This document shows, piece after piece, positions 1 through 5,282 of a stretch of 5,303 nucleotides of DNA. The position numbers were made by a program, and so were the translations under genes. Numbering within the stretch: the stretch's first letter is position 1; every line of letters begins with the position of its first letter. Under the pieces are notes generated by a model. It ran no database searches, was not told where the DNA came from, and worked only from the letters and a program-made list of their open reading frames with translations. This DNA comes from an uncultured Neisseriaceae bacterium (GTDB lineage Bacteria; Pseudomonadota; Gammaproteobacteria; Burkholderiales; UBA11063). The DNA is taken from assembly GCA_937952895.1 (NCBI GenBank), contig CALFYC010000191.1, positions 1-5,303 of the forward strand, in the 5' to 3' direction.

Positions 1-214
1 AAGGGGGTATTTCAAGAATAGGTCTTTGATTCGGAACTTTTTCAAGGGTTACCTTTTTAGTGTTTTTTGCTTAGATGAGAAAAAGATTGGCTAATTTTAT
101 AGAATTCAAGTGGGCTGAGACCCGCAGGCGGTAAAGGCTCGGCTTTGCATATGCTATTATCTACCAACGCCAAAAAATCGTAAGAACATCTATTAAAAAG
201 ACGGAAAAGAAGCA
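1..214 (+). other. Upstream region and leader of rpsO, no gene recognised
   Basis: No coding region can be supported here. Frame 2 is open from the window edge to a TAA at 92-94 (about 30 codons), so it could be the tail of an upstream gene, but the translation matches nothing I recognise. A weak 4-bp hairpin (AAGG 44-47, CCTT 52-55) runs into T-rich DNA and is too short to call a terminator with confidence. The segment 99-214 probably contains the 5' untranslated leader of rpsO, including the two hairpins listed separately. I see no convincing -35/-10 pair; the best candidates, such as GCTAAT at 90-95, are poor matches. Confidence 0.5.
110..148 (+). promoter_or_regulatory. Two small hairpins in the rpsO leader, possible S15 autoregulatory element
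   Basis: Hairpin one pairs GTGGG (110-114) with CCCGC (121-125) around a 6-base loop, including a G-U pair flanked by G-C pairs. Hairpin two pairs GTAAAG (131-136) with CTTTGC (143-148) around a 6-base loop, also with one G-U pair. In several bacteria S15 represses its own translation by binding structured rpsO leaders, often through a G-U/G-C motif that mimics its 16S rRNA site. The position and pairing fit that idea, but the stems are short and the fold is inferred by eye. Confidence 0.35.
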
Positions 215-484
215 ATGCCACTTTTAGCTGATCGCAAGCAAGAGCTCATCCAAGGCCACCAAACGCACGGTAAAGATACTGGTTCGCCAGAAGTGCAGGT
301 CGCCATGCTCACCGACCGAATTAACCAATTGACCGACCACCTGAGAACTCACTCTAAAGATTTCCACAGCAGACGTGGGCTTTTGATGATGGTTGGTAAG
401 CGTCGTCGTCTTCTTCAATATTTGATGAAGGAAGACAATGAGCGTTACCGCAAGCTGATTGAAAAGCTTGGACTGAGACGCTAA
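215..484 (+). CDS. rpsO: 30S ribosomal protein S15
   Basis: S15 is a primary-binding protein of the small ribosomal subunit. It binds the central domain of 16S rRNA at the helix 20-21-22 junction and helps form bridges to the 50S subunit. The 89-residue product has the normal family length and can be followed end to end: DTGSPEVQVA at 21-30, the rRNA-binding helix region HSRRGLLMMVGKRRRLLQYL at 51-70, and the usual ending LIEKLGLRR. The ATG at 215 gives the canonical N-terminus and is preceded by a purine-rich stretch (203-212) that can act as a modest ribosome binding site. A strong terminator follows the TAA and pnp lies downstream, the classic bacterial rpsO-pnp order. Base composition is far richer in G+C than everything after about 1000, so this gene belongs to the first of two source genomes in the contig. 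Confidence 0.97.
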   Translation: MPLLADRKQELIQGHQTHGKDTGSPEVQVAMLTDRINQLTDHLRTHSKDFHSRRGLLMMVGKRRRLLQYLMKEDNERYRKLIEKLGLRR

Positions 485-496
485 TAGCTTAGTTTT

Positions 497-531
497 AAAA
501 GGCGGGCCTTTGGCTCGCCTTTTTTGTTTTT
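497..531 (+). terminator. Rho-independent terminator after rpsO
   Basis: An 8-bp stem is formed by 501-508 (GGCGGGCC) and 512-519 (GGCTCGCC) with a TTT loop and one internal G-U pair (505/515). It is flanked by AAAA (497-500) and followed by six Ts (520-525) and a further T-rich run. It begins 12 bases after the rpsO stop. In E. coli a terminator also lies between rpsO and pnp and is partly read through, so pnp here may be expressed by read-through or from a promoter I could not identify. Confidence 0.93.
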
Positions 532-551
532 GACGTTTTTGTTTTAGCTTT

Positions 552-581
552 AGTGAAGTTCTCGAGTAGAGAACTTTCACT
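552..581 (+). promoter_or_regulatory. Long stem-loop in the pnp leader
   Basis: AGTGAAGTTCTC (552-563) pairs with GAGAACTTTCACT (569-581) as a 12-bp stem with one bulged A and the 5-base loop GAGTA. There is no T-tract after it, so it is unlikely to be a terminator. In E. coli the pnp leader forms a long stem that RNase III cuts, after which PNPase represses its own translation. This hairpin sits in the equivalent place between the rpsO terminator and the pnp ribosome binding site. The pairing is directly visible; the regulatory role is inferred by analogy. Confidence 0.6.
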
Positions 582-601
582 GGTATCCAGAAATATATTT
601 T

Positions 602-624
602 GTGCCCTTCAGGTGAAGAGGCAC
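602..624 (+). promoter_or_regulatory. Second stem-loop in the pnp leader
   Basis: GTGCCCTTC (602-610) pairs with GAAG (615-618) and GGCAC (620-624), a 9-bp stem with a single bulged A (619) and the tetraloop AGGT. It lies 27 bases before the pnp Shine-Dalgarno (651-656). Together with the preceding hairpin it makes a structured leader typical of an mRNA controlled at processing or translation. The function is inferred. Confidence 0.5.
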
Positions 625-665
625 TAGCTGAATAAGCAGAAAAAGAAGATAGAGGAAAAGAAGAA

Positions 666-1001
666 GTGCAAGTAGAAGAACGTGCCGGTATTCGTCAAAC
701 CGAGATTGTTATTGACGGCAAGACTATCGTTGTTAAAACTGGTCGCATGGCCAAACAATCCGGTTGCGCTGTAGAGATTTCTTGCGGCGAGACCATGGTT
801 TTGGTAACAGCCACCGAGAGTAAGAAAGTCAGAGACGGTATCGATTACTTCCCTTTGCTTGTTGACTACGAAGAGAAGCTTTATTCCGTAGGCCGCATTC
901 CTGGATCTTTCGGTCGTCGTGAAGGTAAAGCACCTGATAAGTGCATTCTTACAAGCCGTTTGATTGACCGCCCAATTCGCCCTCTATTTAAAGAAGGTTA
1001 T
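666..1001 (+). CDS. pnp: Polynucleotide phosphorylase, N-terminal fragment (3' part lost at chimeric junction)
   Basis: PNPase is a phosphorolytic 3'-to-5' exoribonuclease of mRNA turnover, usually about 700 residues and trimeric. Only the first ~112 residues are present, covering the start of the first RNase PH-like domain. Hallmarks are GETMVLVTATESK at 41-53 and YSVGRIPGSFGRREG at 73-87 (the RNA-contacting loop, usually ending FxRREGR). These are followed by ILTSRLIDRPIRPLF at 94-108. The likely start is GTG at 666, with AGAGGA at 651-656 nine bases upstream. The gene follows rpsO and its terminator, as in most bacteria. After KEGY (109-112) the frame continues without interruption into the methyltransferase domain of RsmB, with a sudden drop in G+C. 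The central and C-terminal PNPase domains, KH and S1 included, are absent. I read this as an assembly chimera, so the end given is approximate. Confidence 0.93.
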
Positions 1002-1004
1002 GTT
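987..1004. other. Probable chimeric junction between two genomes (pnp/rsmB)
   Basis: Left of this stretch the DNA encodes PNPase with mixed codons such as CGC, CTT and GGT. Right of it the DNA encodes RsmB with almost exclusively AT-rich codons. The 18 bases encode FKEGYV, which fits both families: PNPase continues RPLFxEGY, and RsmB reads FxxGxVSVQDxSAQ. A shared short word at this position would let an assembler cross from one genome to the other while keeping the frame. By hand count, G+C falls from 23 of 60 bases (961-1020) to 14 of 60 (1021-1080), against 33 of 60 at 241-300. Confidence 0.8.
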
Positions 1005-1586
1005 TCAGTTCAAGATGTTAGTGCTCAACAATTATTAGATTTTATTGAAATTAAAGACGAATTTAGAATATTAGATGCATGTAGTGCTCCAGGTGGTAAA
1101 GCATGTCAGATATTAGAAAATAATAATGTAGATATTATAGCTTTAGATATAGATCAAAAAAGATTAGCTAAAGTTAAAGAAAATATAGATCGTTTAGAAT
1201 TAAATGCAAATTTAATTTGTGCAGATGCTACGAATTTAAATTGGTGGGATTCAAAACCATTTGATATGATCATTGCAGATGTTCCTTGTTCTGCAAGTGG
1301 AACGATAAAAAGAAATCCAGATATAAAATTTCATAGAAAATTAAAAGATATAAAAAATTTTGTAAATTTACAACAAAAAATAGTTGTAAATTTATGGAAT
1401 ATTTTAAAACCTGGAGGCAAATTAGTCTATATTACATGCTCAATTTTTAAAGAAGAAAATGAATTAAATATTGATTTTTTCAAGAAAAAATTAAAAAATA
1501 TTAAAGTAAATAAAGAAATTAATATTTTACCTACCGAAAGCCAAGATGGTTTCTTTTATAGTATATTAGAAAAAAATATTAATTGA
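987..1586 (+). CDS. rsmB: 16S rRNA m5C967 methyltransferase, C-terminal catalytic part (5' part missing)
   Basis: RsmB methylates C967 of 16S rRNA using S-adenosylmethionine. Full proteins are about 430 residues, with an N-terminal NusB-like domain followed by a Rossmann-fold methyltransferase. Only about 195 C-terminal residues are here. In the numbering of the combined frame from 666, VSVQDVSAQ (113-121) leads into the SAM motif DACSAPGGK (137-145). The acidic loop ALDID is at 159-163. Motif IV is DVPCSASGTIKRNPDIK with Cys208, and motif VI is ITCSIFKEEN with Cys258, so both cysteines of the m5C mechanism are kept. The ending DGFFYSIL is typical. The NusB-like domain and first part of the catalytic region are missing because pnp sequence replaces them. 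The TGA at 1584-1586 overlaps the Shine-Dalgarno of cysS, so the two genes are probably translationally coupled. RlmI/NOP2-type relatives are less likely given the SVQDVSAQ and NPDIK wording. Confidence 0.9.
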   Translation, partial: FKEGYVSVQDVSAQQLLDFIEIKDEFRILDACSAPGGKACQILENNNVDIIALDIDQKRLAKVKENIDRLELNANLICADATNLNWWDSKPFDMIIADVPCSASGTIKRNPDIKFHRKLKDIKNFVNLQQKIVVNLWNILKPGGKLVYITCSIFKEENELNIDFFKKKLKNIKVNKEINILPTESQDGFFYSILEKNIN

Positions 1587-1593
1587 GGATAAT

Positions 1594-2961
1594 ATGAAAT
1601 TATATAACTCACTAGAACGCGAAAAACAAGAATTTATTCCAATTGAAAAAAATAAAGTAAAAATATATGTTTGTGGTCAAACAGTATATGATTATTGTCA
1701 TTTAGGTCATGCTCGAAAAGAAATTGTTTTTGACATGATAAGAAGATGGTTTATTGCAAGTGGTTACGAAGTTTTATTTGTTGAAAATATTACTGATATT
1801 GATGACAAAATAATTAATAGAGCTATCGAGAATAAAGAAACAATTAATGAATTAACAACAAGATTTATTAATTATATGTGGGAAGATTTTGCTAAATTAG
1901 GAATATTAAAACCAGATATAGAACCTAAAGCAACTGAATATATTCCACAAATGTTAAATATAATAGAAAATTTGGTAGATAAAGGTTATGCATATCAAGC
2001 TAAAAATGGAGATGTCTATTATTCGGTTAGAAGTTTTACTAATTATGGAAAATTATCAGGAAAATCTTTAGATAGTTTGCGTGCTGGTGAAAGAGTAGAG
2101 GTAGATCAAAATAAGAAAGATCCTATGGATTTTGTATTGTGGAAAACTTCAAAAGAAAATGAACCATATTGGACATCTAAATTTGGCAATGGAAGACCTG
2201 GGTGGCATATAGAATGTTCCGCAATGTCTGAAAGTATACTAGGTAAGAATTTTGATATTCATGGTGGTGGTCAAGATTTACAATTTCCACATCATGAAAA
2301 TGAAATAGCTCAAAGTGAAGCGCATAATAATTGCAAATTTGCTAATTATTGGTTACACAATGGATTTTTAAATATAAACGAAGAAAAAATGTCTAAATCA
2401 TTAGGGAATTTTTTTATTTTACGTGAAGTATTAAAAGAATATGATCCAGAAGTTATTCGATTTTTTATGTTGAAAACTCACTATAGAAGTCCACTAAATT
2501 TTAGCCATGAAGGCTTAAATGAAGCAAAACAAACCTTAACCAAATTTTATTTAGTTCTTTCTTCATTTGATAACTCTAAATTAAAAAATTATAAAATTGA
2601 TTGGGATTTAAATTCAGCACAAAATTTTAAATCTGCAATGGATGATGACTTTAATACTCCATTAGCAATAAGTATATTATTTGAATTAGTAAATGAAATT
2701 CATAAAAATAATTCACATGAAACAATGCAGTTATTAGTTTCTCTTGCAAATACAATTGGTTTATTAAATCGGGAAGCCAAAGAATTTTTACAATCAGGAA
2801 TTGAATTTTCTGTAGATAAAATAGAAAAAATGATTAAAAATCGTTTAGATGCAAAAACCAAGAAAGATTTTAAATTATCTGACCAAATTCGTAATGAATT
2901 ATTAGAAAATGGAGTTATTCTTGAAGATAATGCTTCTGGAACAACATGGCGTAAAAAGTAA
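1594..2961 (+). CDS. cysS: Cysteinyl-tRNA synthetase
   Basis: This class I synthetase joins cysteine to tRNA-Cys in the cytoplasm and is essential for translation. The 455-residue product matches the usual length of about 460. The Rossmann-fold signature HLGH (36-39) lies in CGQTVYDYCHLGHAR, and KMSKS is at 265-269. The four zinc ligands that read the cysteine substrate are in place: Cys27, Cys208 (WHIEC), and His233 and Glu237 in FPHHENE. The DALR-type C-terminal region follows HYRSPLNFS, and the end GTTWRKK looks complete. The ATG at 1594 has GAGG (1585-1588) five bases upstream, and this overlaps the rsmB stop, indicating an operon. DLQFPHHENEIAQSEA and IRFFMLKTHYRSPLNFS resemble betaproteobacterial enzymes. 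Codon use is strongly AT-biased, suggesting a low-GC, perhaps streamlined or host-associated, genome. No key residue is missing. Confidence 0.97.
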   Translation: MKLYNSLEREKQEFIPIEKNKVKIYVCGQTVYDYCHLGHARKEIVFDMIRRWFIASGYEVLFVENITDIDDKIINRAIENKETINELTTRFINYMWEDFAKLGILKPDIEPKATEYIPQMLNIIENLVDKGYAYQAKNGDVYYSVRSFTNYGKLSGKSLDSLRAGERVEVDQNKKDPMDFVLWKTSKENEPYWTSKFGNGRPGWHIECSAMSESILGKNFDIHGGGQDLQFPHHENEIAQSEAHNNCKFANYWLHNGFLNINEEKMSKSLGNFFILREVLKEYDPEVIRFFMLKTHYRSPLNFSHEGLNEAKQTLTKFYLVLSSFDNSKLKNYKIDWDLNSAQNFKSAMDDDFNTPLAISILFELVNEIHKNNSHETMQLLVSLANTIGLLNREAKEFLQSGIEFSVDKIEKMIKNRLDAKTKKDFKLSDQIRNELLENGVILEDNASGTTWRKK

Positions 2962-2978
2962 AAGGTATTTAAAAATGT

Positions 2979-3007
2979 TTGCAGTATTTAGAATTTTATT
3001 GTAAAAT
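2979..3007 (+). promoter_or_regulatory. Sigma70-type promoter for tRNA-Leu
   Basis: TTGCAG (2979-2984) and TAAAAT (3002-3007, five of six bases matching the consensus -10) are separated by exactly 17 bases. Transcription would begin near 3013-3016, about 20 bases before the mature tRNA 5' end. The -35 is a partial match, but spacing and position are right. The element begins 17 bases after the cysS stop, so the tRNA appears to have its own promoter. Confidence 0.6.
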
Positions 3008-3035
3008 CTACCTCTCACTTAAATCGTTTCAATTT

Positions 3036-3120
3036 GCGGAAGTGGCGAAATTGGTAGACGCACTGGATTTAGGTTCCAGCGCCGCGAGGCGTAAGAGTTC
3101 GAGTCTCTTCTTCCGCACCA
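3036..3120 (+). tRNA. tRNA-Leu (anticodon UAG)
   Basis: All arms of a class II (long variable arm) leucine tRNA can be folded by hand. The acceptor GCGGAAG (3036-3042) pairs perfectly with CTTCCGC (3110-3116), followed by discriminator A3117 and an encoded CCA (3118-3120). The anticodon stem is CTGGA/TCCAG (3063-3067/3075-3079), with loop TTTAGGT and anticodon TAG at 3070-3072. The variable arm is CGCC-GCGA-GGCG (3080-3091). The T arm is AAGAG/CTCTT around TTCGAGT (3093-3109). It reads CUN leucine codons. It is more G+C-rich than its surroundings, as structural RNAs in AT-rich genomes usually are. The gene type before it (housekeeping) differs from that after it (accessory), so its 3' end may be an integration site. 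Confidence 0.97.
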
Positions 3121-3363
3121 TTTAGAAATTATCTAATCTACATCCAAAGCGTTGATATTACATACTTTATGGCAAATAGAGTTTTTTGCTAAAAGTTCAT
3201 ATTTATGCATATTAATCGTTATGAATGTCCCCAAAATATAATTTAATATTTAATCACAAAAGTAATAATAAAAATTAATTTGAGATGTTATATGCTTGCA
3301 AAAAATATATCTATTTTTTAATAACATATATTATACTAATGAAAATTTTTAAAAAGAATATTT
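3121..3363. other. AT-rich spacer after tRNA-Leu, no gene seen
   Basis: This 243-base stretch has no coding region I can support on either strand. I see no convincing terminator for the tRNA: the GCAAA/TTTGC pairing at 3172-3189 has a long loop and no T-tract. I also see no second copy of the tRNA 3' end that would mark an att site. The right part holds nested inverted repeats and a possible -10 element ahead of the next gene, listed separately. Confidence 0.6.
3285..3337 (+). promoter_or_regulatory. Nested inverted repeats and possible -10 upstream of the DUF2971 gene
   Basis: ATGTTAT (3285-3291) is repeated inverted as ATAACAT (3321-3327). Between them AAAAAATA (3300-3307) and TATTTTTT (3312-3319) form a perfect 8-bp inverted repeat around TATC. 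TATACT (3332-3337, five of six bases matching a -10) follows directly, 26 bases before the ATG, without a recognisable -35. The arrangement could be an operator over a promoter or a stem in the mRNA leader. AT-rich DNA produces such repeats by chance, so support is weak. Confidence 0.3.
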
Positions 3364-4323
3364 ATGAAAGAGTACGAAAACGTAGTAAAGTTTACCAAAA
3401 CAGATTATATTTCTACTATTGTTGAAAATAAAATAAAGCCGGGATTTGCTCATGAGTTTAATGATCCATTTGATTCAATGTTGCATTTATCTGAAAAAGA
3501 TATTATTCAAATAGCAGAAGAAGTTAAAGTTACTACAGATATTGCAAAACTTTATATAGAACAAATACATTCAATACAGATATTAAGCTTAATTAAAGTA
3601 AATCCATTAAGCTATAAATCTAATTTAATGTGGGGGCATTATGCTAGCTCGGGTAAAGAAATGGCAGTAATATATGATTCTGAAGAAGTGCAAAAAATGT
3701 GGCCTGGAACATTTAGACCTGTTAAATATAAACAAGATCTTTTTAATTCAAAACAAATTTTATTAAAGCATATAAAACTTTATAATACTCCTATATATCA
3801 GAGATGTGATCAAGTAGATGTAGAATTATTGAATAATTTTTTCTACTCTAAAATTAAAGATTGGGAATATGAAACTGAATATAGGGTAATCACATTTGGT
3901 TATATTGAAAGTATTAATAGTATTTTTAGAAAGTATGAATTAAATCCTAACCCTTTATCAATAGCCGATAAAATTTTATTTTATCAGTTAAGACATCTTA
4001 ATTTTAATACGCTGAAAGATTTATCAACTAGATTTAAAAAAATAGTAGACCCAGTAAATAAAAATGTTAAAAATCCATCAGGCACTGTCGGATTGAATGG
4101 GTTTAATGATCATGCCACAATAGATATTCCTCATTTTGATACTTTATTAATAAATATGCCGAAACCTAAGAAAATTATTTTGGGATGGGGGGTTGATTAT
4201 TTAAAACAACGGAAGATATTACTTGAATGTAAAGAAAAGAATATTATGTTATCAAAATTATTGATTCCATCTGGAATTATTTGTGAAAATAATTGCTATC
4301 AGGAAGAAATTTTATTTGAATGA
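3364..4323 (+). CDS. DUF2971 family protein of unknown function
   Basis: The 319-residue product fits the DUF2971 family, a group of soluble bacterial proteins with no established biochemical role that I know of. The family wording is visible in order: an N-terminal KFTKTDYISTIVENKIKPG segment, then FNDPFD at 32-37, LMWGHYASSGKEMAVIYD around 88-105, KDWEYETEYR at 165-174, and IILGWG at 271-276 near the C-terminus. There is no signal peptide or membrane segment. The length is in the expected range, and an insert-like stretch of about 75 residues (roughly 180-255) separates the WEYExEYR and final blocks. The ATG at 3364 is the first in frame to give the family N-terminus; its ribosome binding site is weak (A-rich, AAGAA near 3354). 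It lies 243 bases after tRNA-Leu and 165 bases before an AlbA_2 gene in the same direction, an accessory-type setting. A defence or stress role is speculation. Confidence 0.8.
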   Translation: MKEYENVVKFTKTDYISTIVENKIKPGFAHEFNDPFDSMLHLSEKDIIQIAEEVKVTTDIAKLYIEQIHSIQILSLIKVNPLSYKSNLMWGHYASSGKEMAVIYDSEEVQKMWPGTFRPVKYKQDLFNSKQILLKHIKLYNTPIYQRCDQVDVELLNNFFYSKIKDWEYETEYRVITFGYIESINSIFRKYELNPNPLSIADKILFYQLRHLNFNTLKDLSTRFKKIVDPVNKNVKNPSGTVGLNGFNDHATIDIPHFDTLLINMPKPKKIILGWGVDYLKQRKILLECKEKNIMLSKLLIPSGIICENNCYQEEILFE

Positions 4324-4385
4324 CTAAATTTAAAGATCATCCAGTTTATTCCATTATGAAATTATTGGTAAATAATTACAGCAAA

Positions 4386-4405
4386 ATTTACGTAAATGAT
4401 AAAAT
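4386..4405 (+). promoter_or_regulatory. Extended -10 promoter with adjoining 12-bp palindrome
   Basis: ATTTACGTAAAT (4386-4397) is a perfect 12-bp palindrome. It abuts TGATAAAAT (4397-4405), an extended -10 (TG, one base, then TAAAAT with five of six matches). The -35 region is poor, which is usual for extended -10 promoters. Transcription would start about 75 bases before the ATG at 4489. A palindrome filling the promoter spacer is a standard place for an operator. In AT-rich DNA a chance match is quite possible. Confidence 0.35.
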
Positions 4406-4488
4406 TCTCATTCAATAATAGATAGGTAAATATGTGCAAATCCTAAGTTAAATAATTGATTAATAAATTTGTGACGAATAGAAATCAA

Positions 4489-5282
4489 ATGGAAAAAATA
4501 TTAGATACATTTCATGAGCTATTAAATTGCTGTTTGGAAAATGAAATTCTAGAATTTAAAGAAGCAAAAAATAACTATGATTTTGACAAATTAGGAAAAT
4601 ATTTTAGTGCATTATCTAATGAGGCTAATTTAAGTAATAGTAATAGGGCTTGGTTGTTATTTGGTGTAAGAGATGATAAAACAATTATCGGAACAAAATT
4701 TCGGCTAAAGTATGAGAGTCTACATAATTTAAAAGCAGAAATTGCTAATAATACCACCAATAGAATTACATTTATTGAAATTCATGAACTAAATACAGAA
4801 AAGGGAAGAGTCCTCTTATTTGAGATACCTCCAGCACCTAACGGAGTTCCCATAGCCTGGAAGGGGCATTATTATGGTAGAGAAAATGAAAATTTATCCC
4901 CATTAAACTTGGAGGAATTAGACCGGATTCGAAGGCAGGCTAAGTTTTATGATTGGAGTGCCAAAATTTGTGAAGGTGCAACAATTGGTGATCTTGATCA
5001 AAAAGCAATAGCTAAAGCTCGGCAACAATATAAATTAAAACATAACTCTCTTGCTTCACAGCTTGAGCAATGGGATGACGTAACTTTTTTAAATAAAGCC
5101 AAAATTCTTATTCAGGGTAAAGTTACCAATACTGCCATCATATTACTTGGTAAACCTGAATCAGAGCATTTTATAAGTCCATCCCAAGTTAAAATTTCAT
5201 GGATACTAAAGGATAAGGATAATCTGGAATTAGATTATCAACACTATACTTGTCCACTTTTATTAAACTTGGATCTAATTTA
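4489..5282 (+). CDS. AlbA_2 (Schlafen-type) domain protein, 3' end cut by contig end
   Basis: Numbering is from the ATG at 4489. The first ~135 residues form an AlbA_2 domain, once called the divergent AAA-4 or Schlafen AlbA_2 domain. Its signature runs EILEFKEAKNNYDFDKLGKYFSALSNEA in two parts (19-28 and 29-46), then WLLFGVRDDKTIIGT (55-69) and GHYYGRENE (126-134). The region from about 135 to 264 continues as in proteins usually annotated as putative transcriptional regulators or RecG-like ATP-binding proteins: LDRIRRQ (144-150), DWSAKI (155-160), WDDVTFLNKAKILIQGKVTNTAIILLGKPES (195-225 in parts). Full relatives commonly extend further, with an ATPase-like and a winged-helix region, so perhaps half is missing. 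The apparent TAA at 5281-5283 uses an adapter base and is not a real stop. TTG at 4456 and GTG at 4471 are possible earlier starts, but the ATG gives the more natural N-terminus; no good ribosome binding site decides it. Function is unknown; nucleic-acid binding is likely from the family. Confidence 0.8.

Noticed and set aside
44..58. Possible terminator AAGG-GTTA-CCTT followed by Ts near the left edge
   Set aside because: A 4-bp stem with two A-T pairs is too weak to support a terminator call.
530..535. TTGACG as a -35 for a pnp promoter
   Set aside because: No -10-like hexamer lies 16 to 18 bases downstream; that position falls inside the hairpin at 552-581.
224..580. Long open frame on the minus strand across rpsO (118 codons)
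   Set aside because: It is the antisense shadow of rpsO plus its terminator; the translation is a Lys-rich low-complexity start followed by reversed rpsO sequence with no family resemblance.
666..1586. A genuine bifunctional PNPase-RsmB fusion enzyme
   Set aside because: Both halves are incomplete at the join, composition changes sharply there, a short shared codon stretch explains the join, and the contig carries other assembly contamination.
3172..3189. GCAAA/TTTGC pairing after the tRNA as its terminator
   Set aside because: Five weak base pairs around an eight-base loop with no following T-run.
4432..4446. Tiny ATG frame (MCKS, stop) with an AGG five bases upstream, in the AlbA_2 leader
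   Set aside because: Only four codons; it is in frame with the AlbA_2 gene but separated by two in-frame stops, so it is neither the real start nor a supported leader peptide.
4575..4760. 61-codon minus-strand frame inside the AlbA_2 gene
   Set aside because: It overlaps a well supported AlbA_2 coding region, has no recognisable motif and no ribosome binding site.
3121..5282. CRISPR array, insertion sequence or long direct repeat
   Set aside because: No regularly spaced repeats, transposase motifs or terminal inverted repeats were seen in reading this region.
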